From MRBY01 sp943371005 (GTDB taxonomy: Bacteria; Cyanobacteriota; Cyanobacteriia; Cyanobacteriales; MRBY01), in contig CALRTB020000001.1 in the NCBI GenBank assembly GCA_943371005.1, positions 1 to 64,000 on the forward strand: a DNA stretch of 64,000 bases, given 5' to 3'. Positions 27,171-35,780 of this stretch are shown piece by piece; position 1 is the stretch's first letter, and each line of letters begins with the position of its first letter. Both the position numbers and the translations under genes were made by a program. The notes beneath the pieces are model-generated. The model saw nothing but the letters and a program-made list of their open reading frames with translations. It was not told the origin of the DNA and did not search any database.

Positions 27171-27839
27171 ATGTTTACAAAAGAAGTTACCGACTCCAAA
27201 TTATATAAGTGGTTTAACGAAAGACTAGAAATCCAAGCGATCTCTGACGACATTTCTAGTAAATACGTTCCCCCCCACGTCAATATCTTCTATTGTCTGG
27301 GTGGTATTACCCTTACCTGTTTCATTATCCAGTTCGCCACTGGATTCGCAATGACCTTCTACTACAAGCCCACCGTAGCAGAGGCATTTACTTCCGTTCA
27401 ATACATCATGAATGAAGTGAACTTCGGTTGGTTGATCCGTTCGATCCACCGTTGGTCTGCCAGCATGATGGTCTTAATGATGATTCTCCACATCTTCCGG
27501 GTGTACCTCACTGGTGGCTTTAAGCGTCCCCGTGAGCTGACTTGGATTACTGGGGTCATCATGGCGACGATCACCGTTTCTTTCGGTGTGACTGGTTACT
27601 CCTTGCCTTGGGACCAAGTTGGTTACTGGGCAGTCAAGATTGTGTCTGGTGTACCTGCGGCGATTCCTGTCGTGGGCGACCAAATGGTTGAGTTGCTTCG
27701 CGGCGGCGCAAGCGTTGGCCAAGCAACCCTAACCCGTTTCTACAGTCTGCATACTTTTGTTCTACCTTGGTTGATTGCGGTCTTCATGTTGGCCCACTTC
27801 CTCATGATCCGTAAGCAAGGTATTTCTGGTCCTTTGTAA
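27171..27839 (+). CDS. petB: Cytochrome b6
   Basis: A 222-residue subunit of the thylakoid cytochrome b6f complex. Four membrane helices carry the four bis-histidine haem b ligands (in SIHRWSASMMVLMMILHIFRVYL and FYSLHTFVLPWLIAVFMLAHFLMIRKQG); Cys near residue 42 (NIFYCLGG) is the covalent haem c' site. TTGACA at 27111 may be the -35 element but no good -10 follows at normal spacing. It is followed by petD after 56 bases, forming the usual petBD operon. Confidence 0.99.
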   Translation: MFTKEVTDSKLYKWFNERLEIQAISDDISSKYVPPHVNIFYCLGGITLTCFIIQFATGFAMTFYYKPTVAEAFTSVQYIMNEVNFGWLIRSIHRWSASMMVLMMILHIFRVYLTGGFKRPRELTWITGVIMATITVSFGVTGYSLPWDQVGYWAVKIVSGVPAAIPVVGDQMVELLRGGASVGQATLTRFYSLHTFVLPWLIAVFMLAHFLMIRKQGISGPL

Positions 27840-27895
27840 GGATCAGGTTTTCCGTTTGCTCAAAACAACGTTCTTGTTGAGGAGAACTTTTACTC

Positions 27896-28378
27896 ATGTC
27901 TATCATGAAAAAGCCGGATCTTAGCGATCCAAAACTCCGGGCAAAACTGGCTCAAAACATGGGACACAATTACTATGGTGAGCCGGCTTGGCCCAATGAC
28001 ATTCTTTTTACCTTCCCCATCTGTATTGCGGGAACCATCGGTTTAATCACCGGCTTGGCGATTCTCGATCCAGCGATGATCGGTGAACCGGGTAATCCTT
28101 TCGCAACTCCTCTGGAAATTTTGCCGGAGTGGTACCTCTACCCCGTCTTCCAAATCCTCCGGGTGCTACCCAACAAACTGCTGGGTATTGCTTGCCAAGG
28201 GGCGATTCCGCTGGGTTTGATGATGGTGCCTTTCATTGAAAGCGTCAACAAATTCCAAAATCCCTTCCGTCGTCCGGTGGCGATGGCTGTTTTCCTTTTT
28301 GGAACGGCAGTCACCCTCTGGCTCGGTGCGGGTGCTTGTTTCCCCATTGATGAGTCTTTGACTTTGGGCCTGTTCTAA
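27896..28378 (+). CDS. petD: Cytochrome b6f subunit IV
   Basis: A 160-residue subunit IV of the b6f complex, equivalent to the C-terminal half of cytochrome b. It contains the quinol-site motif PEWYLYP in LEILPEWYLYPVFQILR and three membrane helices. GAGGAG precedes the ATG. It is co-transcribed with petB, with both proteins forming the b6f core that links photosystem II to photosystem I. Confidence 0.99.
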   Translation: MSIMKKPDLSDPKLRAKLAQNMGHNYYGEPAWPNDILFTFPICIAGTIGLITGLAILDPAMIGEPGNPFATPLEILPEWYLYPVFQILRVLPNKLLGIACQGAIPLGLMMVPFIESVNKFQNPFRRPVAMAVFLFGTAVTLWLGAGACFPIDESLTLGLF

Positions 28379-28573
28379 AAGCCTAATTTTTCGAACTAAT
28401 TCTATTTTTCATCTCTAAACAAATTGGCGATCGCCCCCTTTGGCTCCGGCTAAACGATGGCGATCGCCTTTTGCGTGACCCCTATCAGCATTTCCGGACG
28501 GAGAAGCATCAAGGCTAGACCCTGTGCCATGTATCATTTAGGCTGAGAAACATTCCGTTGACGCCTAAGCGAT

Positions 28574-30811
28574 ATGAGCAACCAGACCTCGAAAATTACC
28601 TACACTTTTACCGACGAAGCCCCCGCATTGGCGACCTACTCCCTACTCCCCATTGTGGAAGCCTTTACGACCGCGGCCAATATTGAGGTGGAAACTAAGG
28701 ATATTTCCCTCGCTGGGCGGATCATTGCAAATTTTCCGGAATATCTCACCGCAGAGCAACGCCGCCCCGATGCCCTCGCCGAATTAGGGGCCTTGGCGAA
28801 AACCCCGGATGCTTACATCATCAAATTGCCCAATATTAGCGCCTCTATTCCCCAGTTGACGGCGGCGATCGCCGAACTACAAGCCAAAGGCTACAATGTC
28901 CCGGATTATCCCGCCGACCCTAAAACTGAGGCAGAAAAAGACATTAAAGCAAAATACGCAAAAGTCCTCGGTAGTGCCGTGAACCCGGTTCTACGGGAAG
29001 GCAATAGCGATCGCCGGGTGGCCGCGGCCGTCAAAGAATATGCCCGGAACAATCCCCATCGGGTCGGAGAATGGACAAAAGACTCCAAATCCCACGTCGC
29101 CCACATGGATGAGGGAGACTTCTACGGCAGTGAAAAATCCGTCGTAATTGAGCAACCGGGCACCCTAAAAATTGAGCATCAAGGCACCGATGGCACCGTG
29201 ACGGTTCTCAAAGAAGCGATTCCCGTTCTCGCTGGTGAGGTGGTCGATGCCGCAGTGATGAGCGTTAAAGCCCTGCGTGCTTTCTATGAAAAAGAAATGG
29301 CCGCCGCTAAAGCCGAAGATATTTTATTATCCCTGCACGTCAAAGCGACGATGATGAAGGTGTCTGACCCGATTCTCTTTGGTCATGCCGTCACCGTTTA
29401 CTACAAGGGCGTTTTTGCGAAATATGCCGATACCTTCCAAGCGTTAGGCGTTAGCCCCAATAACGGTTTAGGAGATGTTTACGCCAAAATTGCCAATCTT
29501 CCAACCGCAGAAAAAGCGGCGATCGCCGCCGACTTACAAGCTGTTTATGACGAACAGCCCCGCTTGGCAATGGTCAATTCCGACAAAGGAATTACCAACC
29601 TCCATGTGCCCAGTGACGTGATTATTGATGCGTCCATGGCGGCGGCAATTCGCACCTCCGGCAAAATGTGGGGGGCCGACGGGAAACCCTACGATACGAA
29701 AGCGATGATTCCCGACCGTTGTTACGCCACCATGTACCAGGCCTGCATTGAATTCTGCCAAGAAAATGGTGCTTTTGATGTGACAACCATGGGCAGTGTC
29801 GCCAATGTGGGGCTAATGGCGAAAAAAGCCGAAGAATACGGTTCCCACGATAAAACCTTTGAAATTGCCGCTGCTGGTCAAGTGCGTGTCGTTGATGGGC
29901 AGGGCAATATTCTCATGGCGCATCCCGTGGAAAAAGGGGATATTTGGCGGATGTGTCAGACCAAGGATGTGGCGATCCAAGATTGGGTGAAGCTGGCGGT
30001 CAATCGGGCCCGCCTCACGGGGAATCCCGCCGTATTTTGGTTAGATGAAAACCGCGCCCACGATGCTCAGATCATCGCCAAGGTTAAAGAATATTTACCG
30101 CAACATGATCCGAGTAGTTTGGATATTCGCATTCTGCCGCCAGTGGACGCAATGAAATTTACCTGCGCCCAAATTAAGGTCGGCCAGGATGTCATCTCGG
30201 TGACGGGGAATGTGCTGCGGGACTATCTAACGGATTTGTTCCCCATTCTCGAACTCGGCACCAGCGCGAAAATGCTCTCCATTGTGCCGTTACTCGCTGG
30301 GGGTGGTCTGTTTGAAACGGGGGCGGGCGGTTCCGCGCCAAAGCACGTCCAACAGTTCCTGGAAGAAGGTCACTTACGCTGGGATTCCCTGGGGGAATTT
30401 TTGGCGATCGCCGTTGCCCTAGAAGACCTCGCGCAGAAAACAGGCAATGAGAATGCTCTTGTTTTGGCAGAGGCCTTAAACAAGGCCAACAGCCAGTACC
30501 TCAACAACGACAAATCTCCCTCCCGCAAGGTGGGTGAAATTGATAACCGGGGCAGCCATTTTTATCTGGCGATGTATTGGGCCCAAGCCTTAGCAGAACA
30601 GGACAAAAATCCAGCACTGAAAGCAAAATTTGCGCCCTTGGCCCAAGCCTTAACAGACAATCAAGACAAGATCGTGGCAGAACTCAATGGAGCTCAAGGT
30701 CAAGCGATTGATATTGATGGTTACTATTTTGCTAATTCTGAAAAAGCAAGTCAGGCAATGCGTCCTAGCGAAACTCTGAATCAGGCGATCGCCACCTTGA
30801 TTGCTGCTTAA
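28574..30811 (+). CDS. icd: Monomeric NADP-dependent isocitrate dehydrogenase
   Basis: A 745-residue enzyme of the monomeric IDH-II family (KITYTFTDEAPALATYSLLPIVEAF, LPNISASIPQLTAAI, LREGNSDRRVA, GEWTKDSKSHVAHMD, GSADKxxN-type coenzyme region near GNENALVLAEALNKAN). It oxidises isocitrate to 2-oxoglutarate with NADP+, supplying the carbon skeleton for ammonium assimilation. Most cyanobacteria use the unrelated homodimeric enzyme of about 475 residues, so this form is notable. Its stop TAA lies in the first copy of a 72-bp repeat flanking the toxin-antitoxin insert; ancestrally the gene met the downstream HdrB-like gene with overlapping stops. Confidence 0.95.
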   Translation: MSNQTSKITYTFTDEAPALATYSLLPIVEAFTTAANIEVETKDISLAGRIIANFPEYLTAEQRRPDALAELGALAKTPDAYIIKLPNISASIPQLTAAIAELQAKGYNVPDYPADPKTEAEKDIKAKYAKVLGSAVNPVLREGNSDRRVAAAVKEYARNNPHRVGEWTKDSKSHVAHMDEGDFYGSEKSVVIEQPGTLKIEHQGTDGTVTVLKEAIPVLAGEVVDAAVMSVKALRAFYEKEMAAAKAEDILLSLHVKATMMKVSDPILFGHAVTVYYKGVFAKYADTFQALGVSPNNGLGDVYAKIANLPTAEKAAIAADLQAVYDEQPRLAMVNSDKGITNLHVPSDVIIDASMAAAIRTSGKMWGADGKPYDTKAMIPDRCYATMYQACIEFCQENGAFDVTTMGSVANVGLMAKKAEEYGSHDKTFEIAAAGQVRVVDGQGNILMAHPVEKGDIWRMCQTKDVAIQDWVKLAVNRARLTGNPAVFWLDENRAHDAQIIAKVKEYLPQHDPSSLDIRILPPVDAMKFTCAQIKVGQDVISVTGNVLRDYLTDLFPILELGTSAKMLSIVPLLAGGGLFETGAGGSAPKHVQQFLEEGHLRWDSLGEFLAIAVALEDLAQKTGNENALVLAEALNKANSQYLNNDKSPSRKVGEIDNRGSHFYLAMYWAQALAEQDKNPALKAKFAPLAQALTDNQDKIVAELNGAQGQAIDIDGYYFANSEKASQAMRPSETLNQAIATLIAA

Positions 30812-30868
30812 AAACCCAATTTTTTCGAAGATCGGCTTCGGGGAGAAAATTATGTTTACCGAGGCCGA
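30797..30868 (+). repeat. Left copy of duplicated icd/hdrB junction
   Basis: Starts TTGATTGCTGCTTAA inside the icd 3' end, then runs through a decayed copy of the hdrB-like gene's 3' end. It matches 31445-31514 closely over 70 bases (first 23 identical). Two single-base insertions have shifted the hdrB-like frame in this copy, whose minus strand still reads SPKPIFEKIGF. Confidence 0.85.
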
Positions 30869-30937
30869 TTTTTTAATCACTGGTTTATCTAGCAAAAAAG
30901 ATATACTAGAAACAATTTTAAGCCCACGAAAAAAGCG

Positions 30938-31186
30938 ATGGATTTGCTCACGGTTCAGGAAGCGCAAAATAAACTCCAGCGACTCATTGATGAAATTACC
31001 GATAGCCATCAACCTGTTGTAATTTCTAGTGAACACAATAAAGTCGTGATGATTTCACAGGCAGATTGGGACGCGATCCAAGAAACCCTTTATTTAGTCA
31101 ATATTCCGGGCATGAAAGCATCCATTCAAGAAGCAGCCATAGAACCCCTAGAAGAGTGCATTGCTTTGGAAAATTTAGACTGGTGA
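30938..31186 (+). CDS. Phd/YefM-family antitoxin
   Basis: An 82-residue protein with the Phd/YefM fold: MDLLTVQEAQNKLQRLIDEI, then QPVVISSEHNKVVMISQADWDAIQETLYLVNIPGM, then an acidic C-terminal tail that would wrap the toxin. Such antitoxins bind their own promoter. A candidate -10 TATACT lies at 30902. The stop overlaps the toxin start by four bases (GTGA), so the pair is translationally coupled. Confidence 0.93.
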   Translation: MDLLTVQEAQNKLQRLIDEITDSHQPVVISSEHNKVVMISQADWDAIQETLYLVNIPGMKASIQEAAIEPLEECIALENLDW

Positions 31187-31440
31187 GCTGGAAAATAGTC
31201 CTGTCAAAGCAAGCAGCTAAAGATGCAAAAAAAATTGCGTCTGCTGGTTTGAAACCACAAGTTCAAAAACTTTTAGGGATACTCCAAGACAATCCATACC
31301 AGCCTCCCTACGAAAAATTAGTGGGAGATTTAAAAAATTATTATTCACGCCGCATCAACATTCAACATCGTCTGGTTTACCAAGTTTTAGAATCTGAGAA
31401 AATAGTTAAGATTTTACGGATGTGGAGTCACTACGAATAA
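31183..31440 (+). CDS. YoeB/Txe-family toxin (mRNA interferase)
   Basis: An 85-residue RelE-superfamily toxin from a GTG start inside the antitoxin stop. The segment YEKLVGDLKNYYSRRINIQHRLVYQVLES and the C-terminus RMWSHYE match YoeB, with the catalytic Glu, Arg (SRRI) and C-terminal His present. YoeB cleaves ribosome-bound mRNA. All key residues look intact, so it should be active and neutralised by the upstream antitoxin. Confidence 0.92.
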   Translation: MSWKIVLSKQAAKDAKKIASAGLKPQVQKLLGILQDNPYQPPYEKLVGDLKNYYSRRINIQHRLVYQVLESEKIVKILRMWSHYE

Positions 31441-31444
31441 GCAT

Positions 31445-31514
31445 TTGATTGCTGCTTAAAAACCCAATTTTTCGAGGATCGGCTTCGTGGAAACAATATG
31501 TTTACCGAGGCCGA
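31445..31514 (+). repeat. Right copy of duplicated icd/hdrB junction
   Basis: Begins with the same TTGATTGCTGCTTAA as the icd end and continues into the functional 3' end of the hdrB-like gene. In this copy the icd-derived TAA and the minus-strand TAA overlap as TTAA, showing that the two genes were once convergent with a four-base overlap. Confidence 0.85.
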
Positions 31515-32358
31515 GTTCCTTGGGGGGAATACCCAATGCGAGGGCCACTAATTGGGGTAAATGGAGCACAGGAATCCCCAATTTCTGGCCAATAACTTTT
31601 TCCACTTCGGGTTGGCGCGAATCTAAATTGAGATGACACAGGGGACAGGGAGTCACTATGCAGTCTGCCCCGGCGGCGATCGCCGCTTGCAGGTGTTTCC
31701 CAGCAAGACGAAATGCCTGTTCCGTGGCATAACTAGAGAGGGGCCAGCCACAGCATTGGGTGCGCCCATCATAGATAATTGGCGTTGCTCCAACGGCTGA
31801 GAAAACAGACTCCAGAGAATGGGGCTGGACAGGGTCATCGAAGGGCAGACTATTTTGAACCCGGAGCAGATAACACCCATAAAAGGCGGCACATTTAAGT
31901 CCTTGGAGGGGCTTAATCACTTTTTGTGTGAGCTTATCGAGACCATAGTCCCCCACGAGCGCCCAGAGTAAATGTTTAACTTCGCTGGTGCCTCTGTAGG
32001 GGGAACAGTGGGACTCGCTGAGGAGGTGATTTACCTGGGAAAAGTAATCTGGATTATTATCTTTGGCTGCTTTGAGTCGTTCATCGACATGGCCGATCAC
32101 CCCTTGGCAAGTGCTGCAATGGGTGAGTAAGGGTAAATTCAGCGATTCAGCCAACGCGATATTGCGGGCATTGACGCTATCTTCTAGGAGTTGGGATTCT
32201 TCTTTGTAGGTGCCAGAGCCGCAACAGGCAGCTTGTTTGAGTTCGATTAATTCAATGTCGAGGGCTTGGGTGAGGGCCGCCGTGGAGAGGTACAGTTCCC
32301 GACAGGCTCCCTGGGCAACACAACCGGGAAAATAAGCATAGCGCAACATTTCAGCCAA
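31456..32358 (-). CDS. Heterodisulfide reductase subunit B-like protein
   Basis: A 300-residue protein with two CCG (cysteine-rich) domains. The first has FPGCVAQGACRE, AACCGSGTY and THCSTCQGV; the second has AFYGCYLL, TQCCGWPLSS and TPCPLCHLN. In HdrB each such motif set binds a non-cubane iron-sulfur cluster, used in thiol or quinone-linked electron transfer. Cyanobacteria lack methanogenic heterodisulfide, so the partner is unknown; roles near succinate dehydrogenase have been proposed for related proteins. Met4 (32349) is an alternative start. Confidence 0.88.
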   Translation of the reverse strand: MAEMLRYAYFPGCVAQGACRELYLSTAALTQALDIELIELKQAACCGSGTYKEESQLLEDSVNARNIALAESLNLPLLTHCSTCQGVIGHVDERLKAAKDNNPDYFSQVNHLLSESHCSPYRGTSEVKHLLWALVGDYGLDKLTQKVIKPLQGLKCAAFYGCYLLRVQNSLPFDDPVQPHSLESVFSAVGATPIIYDGRTQCCGWPLSSYATEQAFRLAGKHLQAAIAAGADCIVTPCPLCHLNLDSRQPEVEKVIGQKLGIPVLHLPQLVALALGIPPKELGLGKHIVSTKPILEKLGF

Positions 32359-32435
32359 ACCTTAGAATTTTGGAGGATGTAGATTGATCTTATCGTTGGT
32401 CGTTTCGTAGTCTGTGGAAATAGTTATGTTTTGTT

Positions 32436-33194
32436 ATGTCTAATGGTTCTTCTGGGCTAAATACTGATTTGGCGATCGCCCTCCAGTGGGGGCAATTTCA
32501 GGCGCGGTTTTTTGGTCAAGTGGCCCACGAACTGCGATCGCCCTTGAGTACGATCATGGGGCTGCAGCAGTTAATTTTGACGGATTTATGCGAAAGTCCC
32601 GCCGAAGAACGGGCCTTTATTGCCGAAAGTTATGCGGCCAGCCAAAAGTTATTGGGGTTACTCGATTTGGCGATCGCCGTGTCGAAGTTAGATTATGGCC
32701 AAAGTTCTAAACAGGCTGAGTGGTTCGATCTCGACACGCTCCTCAGGGAACTAGAGAGTCTACTCAAGGTGAAGGCCCAGAATAATAATTTGCGGTTGAT
32801 CATTGCGCATCCGGTTGGTGCAACCCTGGATATTTTTGGCGATCGCCACCACCTCCACCAGTTTTTTCTCACCCTGATCGACACGACCCTACAACGGGCG
32901 CCGCAAGGGACGATCCACCTCAGTTACGGTCAGAAACAAAATAAAATCACGTTTCAATTAACCTCAACCCAAACCACGGACTTTTGGCGTGAAACCCATG
33001 TGCCAAATTTAACCCTAGGCGATCGCCCCAGCCTAGAAGAAGTCCAACAACTGGCCCAGGCTCTTGAATTTTCTCCGGCTCTGAAGTGGCAACTGTGTAA
33101 AAAGCTGCTAGCGAGCTACGGAGGCACCCTGACTCGCCAGTATCAAGACCAAACTATGCAGGTAACGGGGCAGTTTCCTCAACCGCACAGGTGA
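32436..33194 (+). CDS. Degenerate histidine kinase-like protein
   Basis: A 252-residue protein with a good HisKA domain (His31 in VAHELRSPLSTIMGLQQLIL) but a decayed ATPase domain. The N-box asparagine is replaced (LTLIDTTLQ instead of LxNLLxNAxK), and the DxGxG and GxGLG boxes are missing from the remaining 100 residues. It may be phosphorylated in trans, act as a phosphotransfer scaffold, or sequester a regulator. Its 3' end overlaps the convergent GNAT gene by 41 bases. It is not truncated by a visible frameshift. Confidence 0.8.
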   Translation: MSNGSSGLNTDLAIALQWGQFQARFFGQVAHELRSPLSTIMGLQQLILTDLCESPAEERAFIAESYAASQKLLGLLDLAIAVSKLDYGQSSKQAEWFDLDTLLRELESLLKVKAQNNNLRLIIAHPVGATLDIFGDRHHLHQFFLTLIDTTLQRAPQGTIHLSYGQKQNKITFQLTSTQTTDFWRETHVPNLTLGDRPSLEEVQQLAQALEFSPALKWQLCKKLLASYGGTLTRQYQDQTMQVTGQFPQPHR

Positions 33195-33636
33195 TCACAC
33201 TAATTGGATGCTCGTGGTTGTGGAGCACCATGGTGGTCGTCGCATTTTCCTTAAAGCCGATGCGCTCATAAAAGGTCTGCTGGTGGGTGGTCATCAAATA
33301 AACCCGCTCGACCCGGCACATCCGCGGATGGCTAATGAGGGTTTCTACTAACTTACGACCCAAGCCCAACCCTTGGTAATCAGGGTGAATCACCACATCC
33401 CATACCGTCGCCCGAAAGACGCCGTCCGATGTTCCCCGGGTGAATCCAATGAGGCGATCGCCATCCCACACCGTCACCACCGGATCACTGTAGGCGATCG
33501 CCGTTTCCAAATCTGCCAGAGAACGTTCCCTCGCCCAAAAAGCCGTCGCGTTAAACAACGCCTGCAACTGCACCAGATCAATCTTGGCCTTATCCACAGA
33601 AAATAAAATATTGCTGCAATCCGAAATTTTATTCAT
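33154..33636 (-). CDS. GNAT-family N-acetyltransferase
   Basis: A 160-residue acetyltransferase. The acetyl-CoA pyrophosphate-binding motif A is VVIHPDYQGLGLGRKLVETLI, and motif B includes YLMTTHQQTFYERIGFKEN. The substrate is unknown. The gene runs convergent to, and overlaps by 41 bases, the degenerate kinase gene. Confidence 0.88.
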   Translation of the reverse strand: MNKISDCSNILFSVDKAKIDLVQLQALFNATAFWARERSLADLETAIAYSDPVVTVWDGDRLIGFTRGTSDGVFRATVWDVVIHPDYQGLGLGRKLVETLISHPRMCRVERVYLMTTHQQTFYERIGFKENATTTMVLHNHEHPISVITCAVEETAPLPA

Positions 33637-33996
33637 AGCCTTTTAGACGCAGAGGGAATAAAACAAAAACACCCAGGGCAACCCTTCCCTTGTCCCACGG
33701 GAATTTTTCTAGGACAGGTGGATCGCGAAGACAAAAGAATAATGACCCAAAAAGCCACCCATTCTCGTTAACCCATCAGCAATCTTAACCTGAAAAATTT
33801 GTCCCTCATTGTAACCAGTTCCGCCATACATCCGGTGATGAATTGTTGATTTTTAGCTTTTTTCCCAGAAAATAGCGATTTTCCAGACTGCTGTCCAAAA
33901 ATCCTTAAATCCGCCCAAATCCTGTCATATCTTGATCCCAGCCCATCCATTCTCCCCAAGACTTTGCTAAGGAGTGATGTTAGAATTTATTGCCAT
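33637..33996. other. Intergenic region upstream of the thiC riboswitch
   Basis: About 360 bases divergent between the acetyltransferase and thiC. A 63-codon minus-strand frame (33768-33959) has no family features and is probably chance. No other element is evident before the TPP riboswitch. Confidence 0.5.
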
Positions 33997-34078
33997 AGCT
34001 AGGGGTGTCTGTCATAGGAATCAGACTGAGATAGTCCCTTAGAACCTGAGACTGGGTAATACCAGCGTAGGGAAGCTG
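33997..34078 (+). ncRNA. TPP (THI-box) riboswitch
   Basis: The conserved aptamer blocks are all present in order: AGGGGTGTCT, CTGAGATAGTCC, AACCTGA and CTGGGTAATACCAGCGTAGGGAA (split at 34051-34073). The 3' arm ends about 20 bases before the thiC ATG, so thiamine pyrophosphate binding most likely hides the ribosome-binding region or alters early elongation; no separate terminator hairpin is clear. Confidence 0.96.
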
Positions 34079-34099
34079 TTAATAGAGGATTAAAACAAT

Positions 34100-35485
34100 A
34101 TGAGAGCTGATTGGGTCGCCAAACGGCAAGGTCAAAGTAACGTCTCCCAGATGCACTACGCACGTCAAGGCGTTATCACCGAAGAAATGGACTACGTGGC
34201 GAAGCGTGAGAATCTGCCCGTTGACTTGATTCGCGACGAAGTGGCCCGGGGTCGCATGATTATCCCGGCCAATATCAATCACACCAACCTCGAACCGATG
34301 TGTATCGGCATTGCCTCCAAGTGCAAAGTCAATGCAAACATCGGCGCATCCCCCAACTCCTCCGAAATTAATGAGGAATTGGCCAAGCTGCAACAGGCCG
34401 TTAAATATGGTGCGGATACCGTGATGGATCTCTCCACCGGGGGCGGCAACCTGGACGAAATTCGTACCGCCATTATCAAAGCCTCACCAGTGCCCATCGG
34501 GACAGTGCCCATCTACCAAGCCCTAGAGAGCGTCCATGGCAACATGGAAAACCTCACGGCGGCCGATTTCCTGCACATCATTGAGAAGCACGCCCAGCAA
34601 GGGGTGGACTACATGACCATCCACGCAGGGATTTTGATTGAGCACCTGCCCCTCGTGAAAAACCGGATTACCGGGATTGTTTCCCGTGGTGGTGGGATTC
34701 TTGCCCGTTGGATGTTGCATCACCATAAGCAAAATCCCCTCTACACTCACTTTGACGACATCATCGAAATTTTTAAGCGTTACGATGTGTCCTTTAGTCT
34801 TGGGGATTCTCTGCGTCCTGGCTGTACCCATGATGCGTCGGATGAAGCGCAACTCGCTGAACTGAAAACCCTGGGTCAACTGACCCGTCGCGCTTGGGAA
34901 CATGATATCCAGGTAATGGTGGAAGGCCCTGGTCACGTCCCCATGGATCAAATCGAGTTCAATGTGAAAAAGCAGATGGAAGAGTGCTCTGAAGCGCCTT
35001 TCTATGTGCTTGGCCCCTTGGTGACTGATATTGCGCCCGGTTATGACCACATCACCTCGGCGATCGGGGCGGCGATGGCTGGCTGGTACGGCACGGCAAT
35101 GCTCTGCTATGTCACCCCCAAAGAGCACCTCGGCCTGCCTGATGCGGAGGATGTGCGTAATGGTCTCATCGCCTACAAGATTGCGGCCCATGCGGCAGAT
35201 ATTGCTCGTCATCGTCCAGGGGCGCGCGATCGCGATGACGAGTTGTCCCATGCTCGTTACAACTTCGATTGGGAGAAACAGTTTGAACTGTCCCTCGATC
35301 CGGAACGTGCTCGCGAGTACCATGATGAAACCCTTCCGGCAGACATCTACAAAACTGCGGAATTCTGCTCGATGTGTGGGCCAAAGTTCTGTCCGATGCA
35401 AACGAAAGTTGATGCGGATGCGTTAACGGAACTGGAAAAGTATTTAGCTAGTACTGCCGCCAAGGAAGAACTCGCCAAAGCTTAA
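34100..35485 (+). CDS. thiC: Phosphomethylpyrimidine synthase
   Basis: A 461-residue radical SAM enzyme that converts aminoimidazole ribotide to HMP-phosphate in thiamine synthesis. The C-terminal CxxCxxxxC cluster motif is CSMCGPKFC. Other ThiC signatures are ANINHTNLEPMCIG, DTVMDLSTGGNL-like VMDLSTGGGNLDEIR, VEGPGHVPMDQIEFN and ARYNFDWEKQFELSLDP. It is preceded by a TPP riboswitch, so thiamine represses it. A diverged copy of its last eight codons occurs at 36094-36118 beyond a small insertion. Confidence 0.99.
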   Translation: MRADWVAKRQGQSNVSQMHYARQGVITEEMDYVAKRENLPVDLIRDEVARGRMIIPANINHTNLEPMCIGIASKCKVNANIGASPNSSEINEELAKLQQAVKYGADTVMDLSTGGGNLDEIRTAIIKASPVPIGTVPIYQALESVHGNMENLTAADFLHIIEKHAQQGVDYMTIHAGILIEHLPLVKNRITGIVSRGGGILARWMLHHHKQNPLYTHFDDIIEIFKRYDVSFSLGDSLRPGCTHDASDEAQLAELKTLGQLTRRAWEHDIQVMVEGPGHVPMDQIEFNVKKQMEECSEAPFYVLGPLVTDIAPGYDHITSAIGAAMAGWYGTAMLCYVTPKEHLGLPDAEDVRNGLIAYKIAAHAADIARHRPGARDRDDELSHARYNFDWEKQFELSLDPERAREYHDETLPADIYKTAEFCSMCGPKFCPMQTKVDADALTELEKYLASTAAKEELAKA

Positions 35486-35532
35486 GCTCTATTTATGGGG
35501 TGTGTTGTTGCAAAATAATGCACCCTATACTC
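35461..35532 (+). repeat. thiC 3' end plus palindromic repeat, left copy
   Basis: The end of thiC (AAGGAAGAACTCGCCAAAGC, stop TAA) is followed by a palindrome GGTGTGTT...AATGCACC (35500-35525). The same order recurs at 36094-36161: the 24 coding bases match at 19 positions, with most changes at third codon positions. The palindrome is a degenerate member of a repeat common in cyanobacteria (GGTGCGTTA...TAACGCACC). Confidence 0.65.
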
Positions 35533-35543
35533 ACATTTCCTGC

Positions 35544-35780
35544 ATGAAATTCACACAATATTTTTTAACAACGAGACAACGTCCGGATCGAAGCTTAATA
35601 AAATTAGAATGGATTGAGTTCGTGATTCTAAACCCCGAAAAAGAGCAAATCCAAGAAGATGGACGTATCAAGAGATGGGCAAGAATTCATGAAATGGATA
35701 ACCGGGTATTGAGGGTCGTTTTGCTTCAGGATGGAGAAACTATTCACAATGCCTTTTTTGATCGGAGTTTTAAAAAATGA
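35544..35780 (+). CDS. Small protein paired with DUF2283 (toxin-antitoxin-like)
   Basis: A 78-residue protein (MKFTQYFLTTRQRPDRSLIKLEWIEFV, RWARIHEMDNRVLRVVLLQDGETIHNAFFDR). The beta-rich fold with conserved Arg/His and its tight coupling to a DUF2283 gene fit a recurrent two-gene unit in cyanobacteria that resembles toxin-antitoxin modules. It shares a four-base ATGA overlap with the next gene. I start at ATG 35544; an upstream TTG extension lies in the repeat. The biochemical role is unknown. Confidence 0.75.
   Translation: MKFTQYFLTTRQRPDRSLIKLEWIEFVILNPEKEQIQEDGRIKRWARIHEMDNRVLRVVLLQDGETIHNAFFDRSFKK

Noticed and set aside
33768..33959. 63-codon minus-strand frame upstream of the thiC riboswitch
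   Set aside because: No family features, no ribosome-binding site, and atypical residue composition for a coding region; probably chance.
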